Positions 30,201 to 38,720 of a stretch of DNA of 64,000 nt are shown piece after piece; position 1 is the first letter of the stretch, and every line of letters begins with the position of its first letter. Source of the stretch: CAVSWT01 sp963731745 (GTDB lineage: Bacteria > Bacteroidota > Ignavibacteria > Ignavibacteriales > Ignavibacteriaceae); contig CAVSWT010000025.1 of assembly GCA_963731745.1 (NCBI GenBank), forward strand, positions 102,562 through 166,561, given 5' to 3'. The translations under genes and the position numbers were made by a program. The notes beneath the pieces were generated by a model. The model was not told where the DNA came from, did no database searches, and saw only the letters and a program-made list of their open reading frames with translations.

Positions 30201-30314
30201 GTAAACAATGTGAATAATCAAAATACAAGCTGGGTACAAAAATCAACCGGAGGATTCCAGGGAATACAAAATTATGGTTTAACGGCAAACCTTGGATTAA
30301 GAATTAGATATTAA
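27258..30314 (+). CDS. TonB-dependent receptor with N-terminal carboxypeptidase-like domain
   Basis: A 1018-residue outer-membrane transporter. It has a signal peptide (to about residue 28), a carboxypeptidase regulatory-like domain (GSLKGKVLDKATNEALGGANIII, about 31-115), a plug domain (about 150-260, LSRLPGISTTKSSGEDSKVVIRGL, DLTMVSPYMIRTIAVYKSLTPD) and a large beta-barrel ending in NLGLRIRY. The plug style resembles the Xanthomonas/Caulobacter type more than SusC. No SusD-like lipoprotein is encoded next to it; instead two large secreted proteins follow. A strong AGGAG site precedes the ATG. It probably imports oligosaccharides across the outer membrane for the GPH transporter and GH3 encoded upstream. 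Confidence 0.92.
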   Translation: MFRGSYFRKFLKLCFIMSVLLSPAILAQGTGSLKGKVLDKATNEALGGANIIIQGTTLGAAADLDGNFVIRNIPAGNHKIIVSYIGYNSDSTEINLVANRTIEQEFYLSLNVVEGQTVVVTSQAQGQMQAINQQLASDNIANIVSEAKIQELPDFNAASALSRLPGISTTKSSGEDSKVVIRGLAPKYNSIEIDGTRLSATGSSNIGLTSDTYITTPGVSNDRSVDLTMVSPYMIRTIAVYKSLTPDMNANSIGGTVNMELREAPSKLHFDLLYNQGYTAKSNTYGNYRIVASGSNRFFNNKLGIYALINAESYDRNADNLTANYDLVSTTVNPVTGYRPVDVRDVTLSRHIENRDRYGGNLILDYALPSGSIKLVNMYARLNSNYTDHNQTINYNSGYMNWRLQVAENITEQRLHSLKLKYDFGFLTANLSGSYTSANNNLENSPVFNYNQVGGVLIQDRDNMVPEDLNYLVQFKGDSNVVLRSGNLFSNFYKEEKYSYKADFEIPYNVGNSASGFFKFGGQYNTQSNSTDQEAPYLGFNGSATDPNGTGIQSNLMRTIYDKYGISVNSGGDITGIAFLSANRDLFASFLDNSYGSIHYASDPALLVNMINYISSKPEFDATNSAYSTGNQGGWYDGPYQQLANDYHFSLNYYAAYAMAKVNFLDFMVIGGVRYEKVKSDFFAYNARDLRNAQAQKMYDTTSVNENDYALPMVQVKYSPFDWMDIRYAYTQTLARPDYQQLTPKFTITQGGDIYAGNPDLIPAKSFNQDVNVTFHNNQIGLFTIGAFYKTVKNFVFSANYRLDAAQNAGIDSIQRYQVVRNGVLVVNPVSSGGTVYRPLNNIYDATIKGIELDFQHSFWYLPAPFNNVVFGINYARIYSESTYPYYALQLIPNSRPPKYTLLDSSYTGRLIDQPNHVLNTYIGYDYEGFSTRVSFLYTDNSARYNGGVYPERDANTKEYFRIDISARQKLPWYNMELALDVNNVNNQNTSWVQKSTGGFQGIQNYGLTANLGLRIRY

Positions 30315-30371
30315 TTTTTATGAAAGTCATATTAATTTTTTTAACTCATTAACTAACAAAAGGAGTAAACA

Positions 30372-32198
30372 ATGAAGCGAATATTACTATTTCTCGCAGT
30401 AATGTTTTGTTTAAGTACTTTGTCTTTTGCCGCAAAAGATACGGTTAACGTGCCGGGATTTTATGAATCCGGTGGTGTAGCGCCGGATAACTATGGTACA
30501 CTTAACGATGCTATTGATACAGCAAGAGCCAGGGGAACTATTAATAACACTGTTTTTAAATTGACCCCTTATGACGTTTATGTATTAAGCAGAAGCATTT
30601 TTATGAGTTTTGACGAAAACCTTGAAATCGTTGCTCCAAAAGCAGGTGATACCCAGGATTCGGCTCCGCCGCAGATTGTCTGGTCAGAACAAGATATAGA
30701 CAAGGCTTATATTATACAGACTTATGGGAATGTGGTTTTAAAAAATATTTGGGTGCGATATGATGATTTTTCAGGAGTTCAGCAAGGAACTTCCATCACT
30801 TTTGAAGATTCATTAGCAGTACAGGGAGAGGATAAGGAAAGAGGAGAATTTTATAATTGTATATTTGATTATTCCGGAATTGGGTCCGATGCTGGTGGTA
30901 CTATAACTGTAAAAGCTGATCATTTTACCGGTATTTTCGAAGATTGTTATTTTAGGAATCTTTCCGACAATCATTTCCAATATTATGGACGTGCCGTTTC
31001 TTTTCCATACCAAAGTTCAGGGTGGCATTATGATAGTCTCTTTTTTGAAAACTGCAGTTTCTCGAATATAGGTAGAATAGTAATGCAGGAAGGAAATGAG
31101 TTTGGAAGTAATGTACAAATAAATCACTGTACAATGTTAAATTCTGTAGAATGGGTTTATCAGTCTGCAGGCTGGAATAAAAATGTATCTATAACAAACT
31201 CAATATTTGTGAACCCTTATATGATGGGTTATAGAGGCATAGATTTGTGCGATAGTCTTCAAACTTTTGATGATTTCCAAAATGGATTGTGCAATAGTCC
31301 CGGCGGCGGTTTATTAAATGGTATTGCTCCGGTGGACTCTTTTGGTTTTACACAATTTGTTGACTTTACTGATTATGACAGAAAAATATTTATAGGTAAT
31401 AACGTTTATATGTATCAGAGCTGGATGGAGGATTGGTATGTGAATTCCCCCTGGGCTAAAGATCTTCATAAAAATAGACACGATTTAGAAATTCGTCATC
31501 CATCTCCAATGTTGGGTGAAAATGAGATTGCGTTTATCGATTCAATGGATAACGGACAAAAAGTATTTAAAACTATGAATGTTGACTGGTCAACCATATA
31601 TGACGCCGATCCAGATTTTGTAGTTCCACCTACCAATCAGGATACGTTGAAAACATTTATTGAAGGTAAATGGGGAACTGGTGTTGATATTGACTGGGCT
31701 TATAGGCCGGATGTTACATTCGGACAAGTTTGGCCATTGCCCGACGATATGGCTTATAACAACGCTGATTATCAAACAGCCGCCATGGGTGGGTTTCCTT
31801 TAGGAGATATGAATTGGTGGCCTGATAAAAAAGCAGCATGGGAGGCACAAAGAAATAATGAGTGGGCTAATATCAATAATTGGCTCGACAACGGCGAACC
31901 GACTGGTGTGACTGAAATTCCGGGTACCATGCCGCGTAATTATGTTCTTGAGCAAAATTATCCGAATCCTTTTAACCCTACAACAAACATTTCTTACTCA
32001 GTTCCTCAAAGCGGACAAATATCATTAAAAGTATTCAATACACTTGGACAAGAAGTAGCAACTATTTTTAACGGTTACCAGGCTGCCGGTAATTATGCAG
32101 CAATTTTTGACGGTTCAAAATTAACAAGTGGTGTGTATTTCTATCGTTTACAATCAGATAATGTTTCTATCACAAAGAAATTTATTCTGATGAAATAA
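30372..32198 (+). CDS. Secreted right-handed beta-helix protein with T9SS sorting domain
   Basis: A 608-residue protein: signal peptide (MKRILLFLAVMFCLSTLSFA), then a region rich in short beta-strand repeats typical of right-handed parallel beta-helices (LKNIWVRYDD, GEFYNCIFDYSG, FEDCYFRNL, FENCSFSNIG, INHCTMLNSV, ITNSIFVNPY, about 100-290), a less repetitive acidic, Trp-rich part, and a T9SS domain from about residue 525. A strong AAGGAG site precedes the start. Beta-helix proteins of this form bind or cleave polysaccharides, but no lyase or hydrolase active site is recognised. Its position right after the TonB-dependent receptor, where SusD would normally sit, suggests a surface glycan-binding partner; that role is inference. 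Confidence 0.8.
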   Translation: MKRILLFLAVMFCLSTLSFAAKDTVNVPGFYESGGVAPDNYGTLNDAIDTARARGTINNTVFKLTPYDVYVLSRSIFMSFDENLEIVAPKAGDTQDSAPPQIVWSEQDIDKAYIIQTYGNVVLKNIWVRYDDFSGVQQGTSITFEDSLAVQGEDKERGEFYNCIFDYSGIGSDAGGTITVKADHFTGIFEDCYFRNLSDNHFQYYGRAVSFPYQSSGWHYDSLFFENCSFSNIGRIVMQEGNEFGSNVQINHCTMLNSVEWVYQSAGWNKNVSITNSIFVNPYMMGYRGIDLCDSLQTFDDFQNGLCNSPGGGLLNGIAPVDSFGFTQFVDFTDYDRKIFIGNNVYMYQSWMEDWYVNSPWAKDLHKNRHDLEIRHPSPMLGENEIAFIDSMDNGQKVFKTMNVDWSTIYDADPDFVVPPTNQDTLKTFIEGKWGTGVDIDWAYRPDVTFGQVWPLPDDMAYNNADYQTAAMGGFPLGDMNWWPDKKAAWEAQRNNEWANINNWLDNGEPTGVTEIPGTMPRNYVLEQNYPNPFNPTTNISYSVPQSGQISLKVFNTLGQEVATIFNGYQAAGNYAAIFDGSKLTSGVYFYRLQSDNVSITKKFILMK

Positions 32199-32542
32199 AG
32201 TTCTCCTTATGTTAGTATTGTCCCGGCTGCAGTTTTTATTATCATTAAATATGCAGCCGGGGCATAAATACAGTTTGATTTAAAAAAATATTTTATTGAT
32301 AAGCAGTTCTTTTATTTAATGTTCTAATTTTTAATGTCGTTTAATATTATAGAATTCTAGGGAGATATCATTTACACAATTTACATTCCATAGATAAATA
32401 TTTTTATTAAAAAACTTAAAATTTAATACAGATCAATCTTATGTGGAGGAGGTGAATAATATATAATTTTTGATTGCTGTTTTTAGACTTTTACCGAATA
32501 AAAAAATTCTTCTAATTAATTTTAACTAAAATCGGAGGAAAT
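32199..32542. other. Intergenic region with a GC-rich hairpin
   Basis: These 344 bases hold a 10-bp perfect inverted repeat (32222-32261) soon after the beta-helix gene and no convincing gene. A purine-rich GGAGGAGGTG lies at about 32445-32454 with no long frame behind it. A good GGAGG ribosome-binding site is present immediately before the ATG at 32543. Confidence 0.6.
32222..32261 (+). promoter_or_regulatory. Stem-loop after the beta-helix gene
   Basis: CCCGGCTGCA pairs perfectly with TGCAGCCGGG across a 20-base AT-rich loop. The stem is strikingly GC-rich for this locus. No T-run follows, so it is not a standard intrinsic terminator; it may protect the upstream mRNA from 3' decay or lower expression of the following gene. 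Confidence 0.55.
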
Positions 32543-35500
32543 ATGAAAAGAATTACATTCATGATTCTTTTTAGTACGTTCTTTTTTCTAGCAGGAGTTA
32601 ATATACTCCAGGCCCAGGAAGTAGTTCTGTCTGATGAATTTGATAGTGGTGATGGCTTGTGGAACTCAGGTTGGGTTGATGCTGCAAACGCCACTGTCGC
32701 TTTTTCGATAGATACTACCGGCAAACTTTCTGGTAAAAACTCGTACAAAATTGCTATTACCAGTGCCCAAAATGAAATGTGGAGAATACAAAGGCTCCAT
32801 GACCTTCCACTGGTTGCCGGTTATGTCTATACTGTATCCTTTATGGCAGTATCTGACTCAGCTGATGCAGGCATTAACTGCTTGTTTGAACTAGTTGGGG
32901 ATCCCTACACAAAACGTATTGATGATACAGCCTCAGTTACCAATACCCCCCAAACTTTTTCTTATACTATGACAGCAACTGAGAATGTACCAACTAATCA
33001 AGTAAAATTTATGTTTGGCGGTGCTCGAAACAGCGGCAAGACAATCTGGTTTGACAATGTTGTTGTAACTCGCGTTCCTGATCCTAATCTTGTTACTCTA
33101 TGGGGAAGAACAAGCGACGGCTATGGAGCTGCCTGGCCGATATTGAATGATTCTTCCACAGCTGCTGGTAATGCCGGCATAGCTGGTTCACAACCAATGC
33201 CTGCTGGTACAAACGGTGCATCAGTGCAAGGTATTTTCGACACACTTACTGCAACTATGAGTCAAGCAGTAGTTATTAAAGGTCAATTAGAATATGTTGG
33301 CGGCAACATGGGTTCTGACTATACACCACTTCGCTATGCATTGACTTTTCAAGACAGTGTAACTTTACAAAATCAATACACTGATACAGCTAAGTGGGTA
33401 AGCCCTAAAAAACATTTCGGTTATGAATTTACACCAAGAAGCAGCACCGGGCAACAGCCAAATGGCGGTGGCGGAGTTGGTTCAGTCTGGACAATAAACA
33501 ATGGAAACTGGGCGAGCACTTATAGTAATGGTGGTAAACCTATTGGACCAGTTGTAAACCAGGCGCCCCGTAATGCAGAAATTACAGCTGGAACATATAA
33601 CTTTGCAATTTCTGTTATTCAGGTAAGTGATACTTCAAATGAGATAAGATGGTCGATGGTTAAAACTGATAATAGTTACTGGTTTGCCGGAACTGTCATT
33701 GACACTGCAGTATCTACTAAATTTAATAGTTTAGCATTTTGGCTTAAGGATGGTGAAGCAACTGGATTTAATTTAAAAGGAGTAAGAGCTGAATTAGGAA
33801 GTCCTATAACAATACCTGAAGCACCATGGGAAGCTTATTACATTGATCAATGGGGATTGTCAAAAGAATATAATACAAACTGGCCTATATTAAATGACTC
33901 CGATTATGTAGTTGGAGATGCAGCAATGGGCGGAGATCCTGCAGCTGGCTGGAAGGGCTTACAAGGCGGCTTCGGACAGGATGTTAGTATCTCTACAACA
34001 AAAGCAGTGATTGTAAAAGGACAAATAGAATTCGTAGGAGCAGATGCAGACGCTGAATATACTCCAATACGTTATGCACTTACATATCAAGATAGTAATT
34101 CAACCCTTCAAAATGCATTAACAGACTCTGCAACATGGTCTCATGCTGGTAACCATTTTGGTTATGGCTTCCATCCAAGAACCGGGGCAGGCACAATGTC
34201 TAACGGAAGTGGTGGACAAGGTACGGTCTGGACAATAAACAATGGAAACTGGGCTAGTACATACAGCAACAATGGCGGACCTATATCGCAAGCTGTTCAA
34301 GCACCACGAAATGCAAAAATAGTTGCTGGTGTATATAACTTTGCAATATCAGTACAGTCCATCGATGATACAACAAATGAAATAAGATGGTACATGGTAG
34401 AAAAAAATAATAAATACTGGTTTGGCGGAACAGTTAGAGATACAGCTGTAACCAAGAAATTCAACAGTATATTATTTGGAATAAATGAAGTTCCATGGAC
34501 TGAATTCAAGGTAATCGGTATGCAAGTAGATTTAGGTACCCCAATAACAGTACCTGAAGCTCCATGGGAAGCTTATTATATAGATCAATGGGGATTATCG
34601 GGAGAATATAATACAAACTGGCCTATATTAAATGACTCCGATTATGTAGTTGGAGATGCAGCAATGGGCGGAGATCCTGCAGCTGGTTGGAAAGGCTTAC
34701 AAGGCGGCTTTGGACAGGATGTAGGTATTTCTACAACAAAAGCAGTGATTGTAAAAGGACAAATAGAATTCGTAGGAGCAGATGCAGACGCTGAATATAC
34801 TCCAATACGTTATGCACTTACATATCAAGATAGTAATTCAACCCTTCAAAATGCATTAACAGACTCTGCAACATGGTCTCATGCTGGTAACCATTTTGGT
34901 TATGGCTTCCATCCAAGAACCGGGGCAGGCACAATGTCTAACGGAAGTGGTGGACAAGGTACAGTCTGGACAATAAACAATGGAAACTGGGCTAGTACAT
35001 ACAGTAATAATGGAAAGCCAATTGCGCAAGTAGTTCAAGCACCACGAAATGCAAAAATAGTTGCTGGTGTATATAACTTTGCAATATCAGTACAATCCAT
35101 TGATAGCGTAACAAATGAAATAAGATGGTACATGGTAGAAAAAAATAATAAATATTGGTTTGGCGGAACAGTTAGAGATACAGCTGTAACCAAAAAATTC
35201 AACAGTATATTATTTGGAATAAATGAAGTTCCATGGACTGAATTCAAAGTAATCGGTATGCAAGTAGATTTAGGTACCCCAATAACAGTACCTGAAGCTC
35301 CATGGGAAGCTTATTATATAGATCAATGGGGATTCTTTGGCGGTAAGATGGGTGGATGGACAATCAGTAATACAGATATAACCGGAAATGTTACCGCGTC
35401 TGGCAGTTCAACAAATACAGATTGGGTAGCTTTACTAGGTCAGTTCCAATCGTTTACACCAACCACCAGCAGACCTCTTAAGAATAACAGGTAAACTAGG

Positions 35501-36324
35501 GTTAGTGGGCGGTGGATTTGATGTCTCCAGCAGCTTAAGGGTTGGATTTATTCAACACCACCAGCGCAGGAAATTTAGTTGTTGATACTGCAGTGGCAAC
35601 TCTGCCTGATTCTTCTCATTGGACTGGAACAGATGATAATTGTTCCGGTTATTTATTTATTCCTCAATCAGGATCAAATGGACCTGTTGCTTGGGGCAGC
35701 AGCACAGGTACATGGGGTGCTGTAATGGATACAACCTGGTTAACCCCTGATGGATACGTGCTTGGAAGCGAAGCAGCTGATCCATCAACTGGCGGTGCCG
35801 GAACATATAACTTTGAAGTTTCAGTTACTCCGCAAGGAGATGGAACATTCCCTAGTTAAGTTCAATTTGTTGAAGAGCAATTATACATGGGTGCTTTCAG
35901 CAATAGATAATAATAGTCCGCTAGTAACTGATAAATTCAACTCTCTTGCATTTGCACTAAATGCAGGAAATTCTGTAACAGCTTTGAATTTAACCGATGT
36001 TCAAATTGATTCAGCGGAACTGTGACAGCAGTTAATGAACCAGGCGATGGTTTAATTCCAAATCAATTTGAATTAAGCCAGAATTATCCAAATCCGTTCA
36101 ACCCAACTACTACAATTAAATTTGCTTTACCAAAAGCAAGTGAAGTTCATTTAGTAGTTTATGACATTCTTGGAAGGGTTGTAACAAACTTGGTTAACGG
36201 CAATCTTAATGCAGGGTATCATAAAATTAACTTTAATGCATCAAACCTTGCATCTGGTGTATATTTCTACTCAATAAAAGCGGGCGACTTTACAAGTGTG
36301 AAGAAGTTAATGCTGCTGAAGTAG
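32543..36324 (+). pseudogene. Large secreted repeat protein with CBM-like N-terminus and T9SS domain, frameshifted at the 3' end
   Basis: The intact first part (to 35494) has a signal peptide and a CBM4/9-like domain (about residues 27-175, ending GGARNSGKTIWFDNVVVTRV). Three complete 246-residue repeats and a fourth, divergent repeat follow. Each complete repeat carries WPILNDS, a K(G)Q(L/I)E(F/Y)VG segment, WTINNGNWASTYSN and APRNA. The fourth repeat is split by about four one-base shifts near 35484, 35545, 35850 and 36015, after which a T9SS domain follows (QNYPNPFNPTTT to KKLMLLK, ending 36324). Restored, the protein would be about 1260 residues. A strong GGAGG site precedes the ATG. I recognise no catalytic motif. 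Repetition, secretion and position after a TonB-dependent receptor suggest an abundant surface glycan-binding or scaffold protein. Clustered shifts may mean decay or poor consensus. Confidence 0.7.
33083..35296 (+). repeat. Three 738-bp in-frame tandem repeats
   Basis: Repeat boundaries, set by the EAPWEAYYIDQWG junction, fall at about 33083, 33821, 34559 and 35297, giving an exact 738-bp (246-codon) period. The second and third units are nearly identical in DNA over long stretches, so they duplicated or were homogenised recently; the first and the partial fourth unit are clearly divergent. Such repeats can expand, contract or be mis-assembled. Confidence 0.9.
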
Positions 36325-36378
36325 ATTGTGATTCTTGATTTATCTTTGAATAAAAGATAAATCTCTTAAGATAGATAT

Positions 36379-36408
36379 AGCCCCGATTCTATCGGGGCTG
36401 TTTTTTTT
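36379..36408 (+). terminator. Intrinsic terminator
   Basis: AGCCCCGAT and ATCGGGGCT form a perfect 9-bp stem with a TCT loop, followed by G and a run of eight T. It lies 55 bases after the repeat-protein stop and marks the end of the GH3-receptor operon. The remaining roughly 200 bases before the DUF2264 gene hold nothing I recognise and presumably include its promoter. Confidence 0.92.
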
Positions 36409-36614
36409 CTAGTATTTTCAAACTTTTCATGTGTGCCTATACTGGGTGTAGTGGAAAAACCGAGAAACAACTTAGCATTTTAAATAGTCGCTACGTGTCG
36501 CGATAAAATTGTATCTGAAAACGTGGCAAAAGACATTTTGCAGTAAATGAATAAAAAGATGAAATAAAAATTTTTCTATTAAAATGAGTATTAATAAAAA
36601 TTAGAACTGCTAGT

Positions 36615-38669
36615 ATGCAAAAAGTTTTTGAAGTGAAAGATCCGGACTTTGAATTGAGCCCGTTTACGGGAATGACCAAAAAACATTATATCGAGTGCGC
36701 TAAATATATTTTAGAAAGAGCATTCAAACATGTTGATTCATTAGAAACACCAATATCTTTTCCTATCGTTCCAGGAAAAACATATCCTCAGCCAAACGCT
36801 CCCGAATGGCGTTATCGTTCAGCAGATTTTGAAGCACTTGAAAGAACTTTCAATCTTGCAGGACCTCTTATTCATGTCGATCCTGAAATTAAAATTAATA
36901 ATATAAAATTACGCGAATATTATAGTCTACATATATATAATGCTTTTACACCCGGACATCCAAACTCATTGCCTCTTCCTGAATATCTTCCTGACTCAAC
37001 TTATCAGTTTACCTGCGAATTTGGCGGCTTGTTTAAAACTCTATTACTTATGCCTGATACTATTTGGTCAACATATACTAAAAAACAAAAAGACGAAATG
37101 GCAGTGTGTATTTCAAAATGGGGGCACCATAGAACAACGCAAAACAATTGGCGAATTTTTAATATTGTAACTCTTTCCTTCCTTAAAAAGCATGGTTATG
37201 AAATTGATGATGAGCTATTAAAAAGCCATCTATTATGGGTTGCCTCTTATCATTCCGGCAATGGATGGTATCTTGAACAAACCTATAATTATTATACAAT
37301 AAGCTTGTTTATAGTGTATCTGACAATATGGAACAGAACATTTGGTGATAAATTTTATCCTGAAATTTCTGAAACCATTGAAAAGTCTGCTCAAGAATTA
37401 TATAAAACTTATGTTAACTTTTTTGGGAGAGACGGTTATGTAAATATGTGGGCAAGAAGTATAACCTATAGAACTTGGATATCGGGAGGATTCCCGGTTT
37501 CATTTATGCTGAAGAAAGGCTCCCCTTTGGATCCCGGCATGGCAAGGAGACTTTGTTCAGGTTCTTTACTTCAGTTTGTAACCCGCGAAGAATTTTTTGA
37601 AAACGACATTCCTAGCCTTGGTTATTATAGGCACACTGAATATGTTTTACAAAACTATAGTTGTGCGGGCAGTCCTTTTATTATGTTCATTCCTTTTATT
37701 GCCCTAGCGTTGCCCGAAGATTCTCCTTTTTGGACAGCTAAAGAAAATGAAGGTTTTTGGGAGAAACTCGGAAATAAGACAAATGTAGAAGTTCTGAATA
37801 ATCCTGGAATTGTGCTTGCCAATCATGGTAAAACTGGTACTTCAGAAATAATTCCGGGAAAAGTTTATTACAAAGATCCTAATTATTCCAAGCTTGCTTA
37901 CAATACTCATTTCCCATGGGAAGATCATAATCCGCAGGGTGGAACTGCCATGGAATATAGCTTTAGAAGCCTTGACCCAAGGGATCTGCGCGGTGATGAT
38001 ATTAATTTTTATTTAACAGGCCATACATTACAAAACAGTTCCGAAAAAAATACATTCTTTACAACTTCAGAAAGTATGCTGTATAATGGTGTTAGAAATG
38101 ACATAATATACAGACAAGCCATCATGAGAAAACCACCCAATAATGGAGTGGGTTACATAATTGACCTTGCGGAAATTATTATTCCCGGCGGGATTATAAG
38201 AGTTGATCGTTCCCGCTTGGCATTTGAATACGAGTTGACGTTAGGAAACTATGGGTTACCGCATATCAATGGTGAGAAAGCTAAAGTTAAGCAATCCCAA
38301 GATGGCAATAAAAAGGTGATCACAGCATCCGTACCTGGTAGATCAGTAGCATTAATAACTTATAACGGTTGGGATGAAGTGAAAAGTTTAATACATGAGG
38401 GAAGAAATGCCGAAGCTGATGAAAGTACAGTTGTATATGCATACAAAAAAAGATTGAAAAAAAATCCTTCAATGGAATTAATGGTTTCTGTTTTACTTCA
38501 TAAAATGGATAGTTCAGAATGGACGAATGAAGAATTATCACCAATAAAAAATATTGAAATTATGGATGTTACAAAAACATTTTCTGCTTTGGGCGCAAAT
38601 ATCGTTCTTAACAACAACAAAAAATATGAAGTAGATTTTATTGATATTGATGGATACAGATCATGTTGA
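36615..38669 (+). CDS. DUF2264 family protein, putative (alpha/alpha)6 glycan-active enzyme
   Basis: A 684-residue protein matching the DUF2264 family: about 380 N-terminal residues predicted as an alpha/alpha barrel (GMTKKHYIECAKYILERAF, TQNNWRIFNIVTLSFLK, HSGNGWYLEQTYNYYTISLF, RDGYVNMWARSITYR) and a C-terminal beta-rich part. There is no signal peptide, so a cytoplasmic location is likely. The family occurs in polysaccharide-utilisation loci, and some members are thought to act on uronic-acid-containing oligosaccharides; I cannot verify this for this protein. Its position at the head of the xylan gene run would suit removal of a glucuronic-acid-type decoration. The last codons (DIDGYRSC) end without a sorting signal. 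Confidence 0.75.
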   Translation: MQKVFEVKDPDFELSPFTGMTKKHYIECAKYILERAFKHVDSLETPISFPIVPGKTYPQPNAPEWRYRSADFEALERTFNLAGPLIHVDPEIKINNIKLREYYSLHIYNAFTPGHPNSLPLPEYLPDSTYQFTCEFGGLFKTLLLMPDTIWSTYTKKQKDEMAVCISKWGHHRTTQNNWRIFNIVTLSFLKKHGYEIDDELLKSHLLWVASYHSGNGWYLEQTYNYYTISLFIVYLTIWNRTFGDKFYPEISETIEKSAQELYKTYVNFFGRDGYVNMWARSITYRTWISGGFPVSFMLKKGSPLDPGMARRLCSGSLLQFVTREEFFENDIPSLGYYRHTEYVLQNYSCAGSPFIMFIPFIALALPEDSPFWTAKENEGFWEKLGNKTNVEVLNNPGIVLANHGKTGTSEIIPGKVYYKDPNYSKLAYNTHFPWEDHNPQGGTAMEYSFRSLDPRDLRGDDINFYLTGHTLQNSSEKNTFFTTSESMLYNGVRNDIIYRQAIMRKPPNNGVGYIIDLAEIIIPGGIIRVDRSRLAFEYELTLGNYGLPHINGEKAKVKQSQDGNKKVITASVPGRSVALITYNGWDEVKSLIHEGRNAEADESTVVYAYKKRLKKNPSMELMVSVLLHKMDSSEWTNEELSPIKNIEIMDVTKTFSALGANIVLNNNKKYEVDFIDIDGYRSC

Positions 38670-38720
38670 TGTTAAATAAATGCAAAGCGAAAGAATATTT
38701 AATTCAAAATCATTTTACAT

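Noticed and set aside
32441..32475. GGAGGAGGTG sequence suggesting a ribosome-binding site
   Set aside because: Only a few-codon frame follows, so no gene can be supported.
33083..35296. Possible CRISPR or IS-derived repeats
   Set aside because: The repeats are long, in frame and encode protein units; there are no spacers, inverted ends or transposase.
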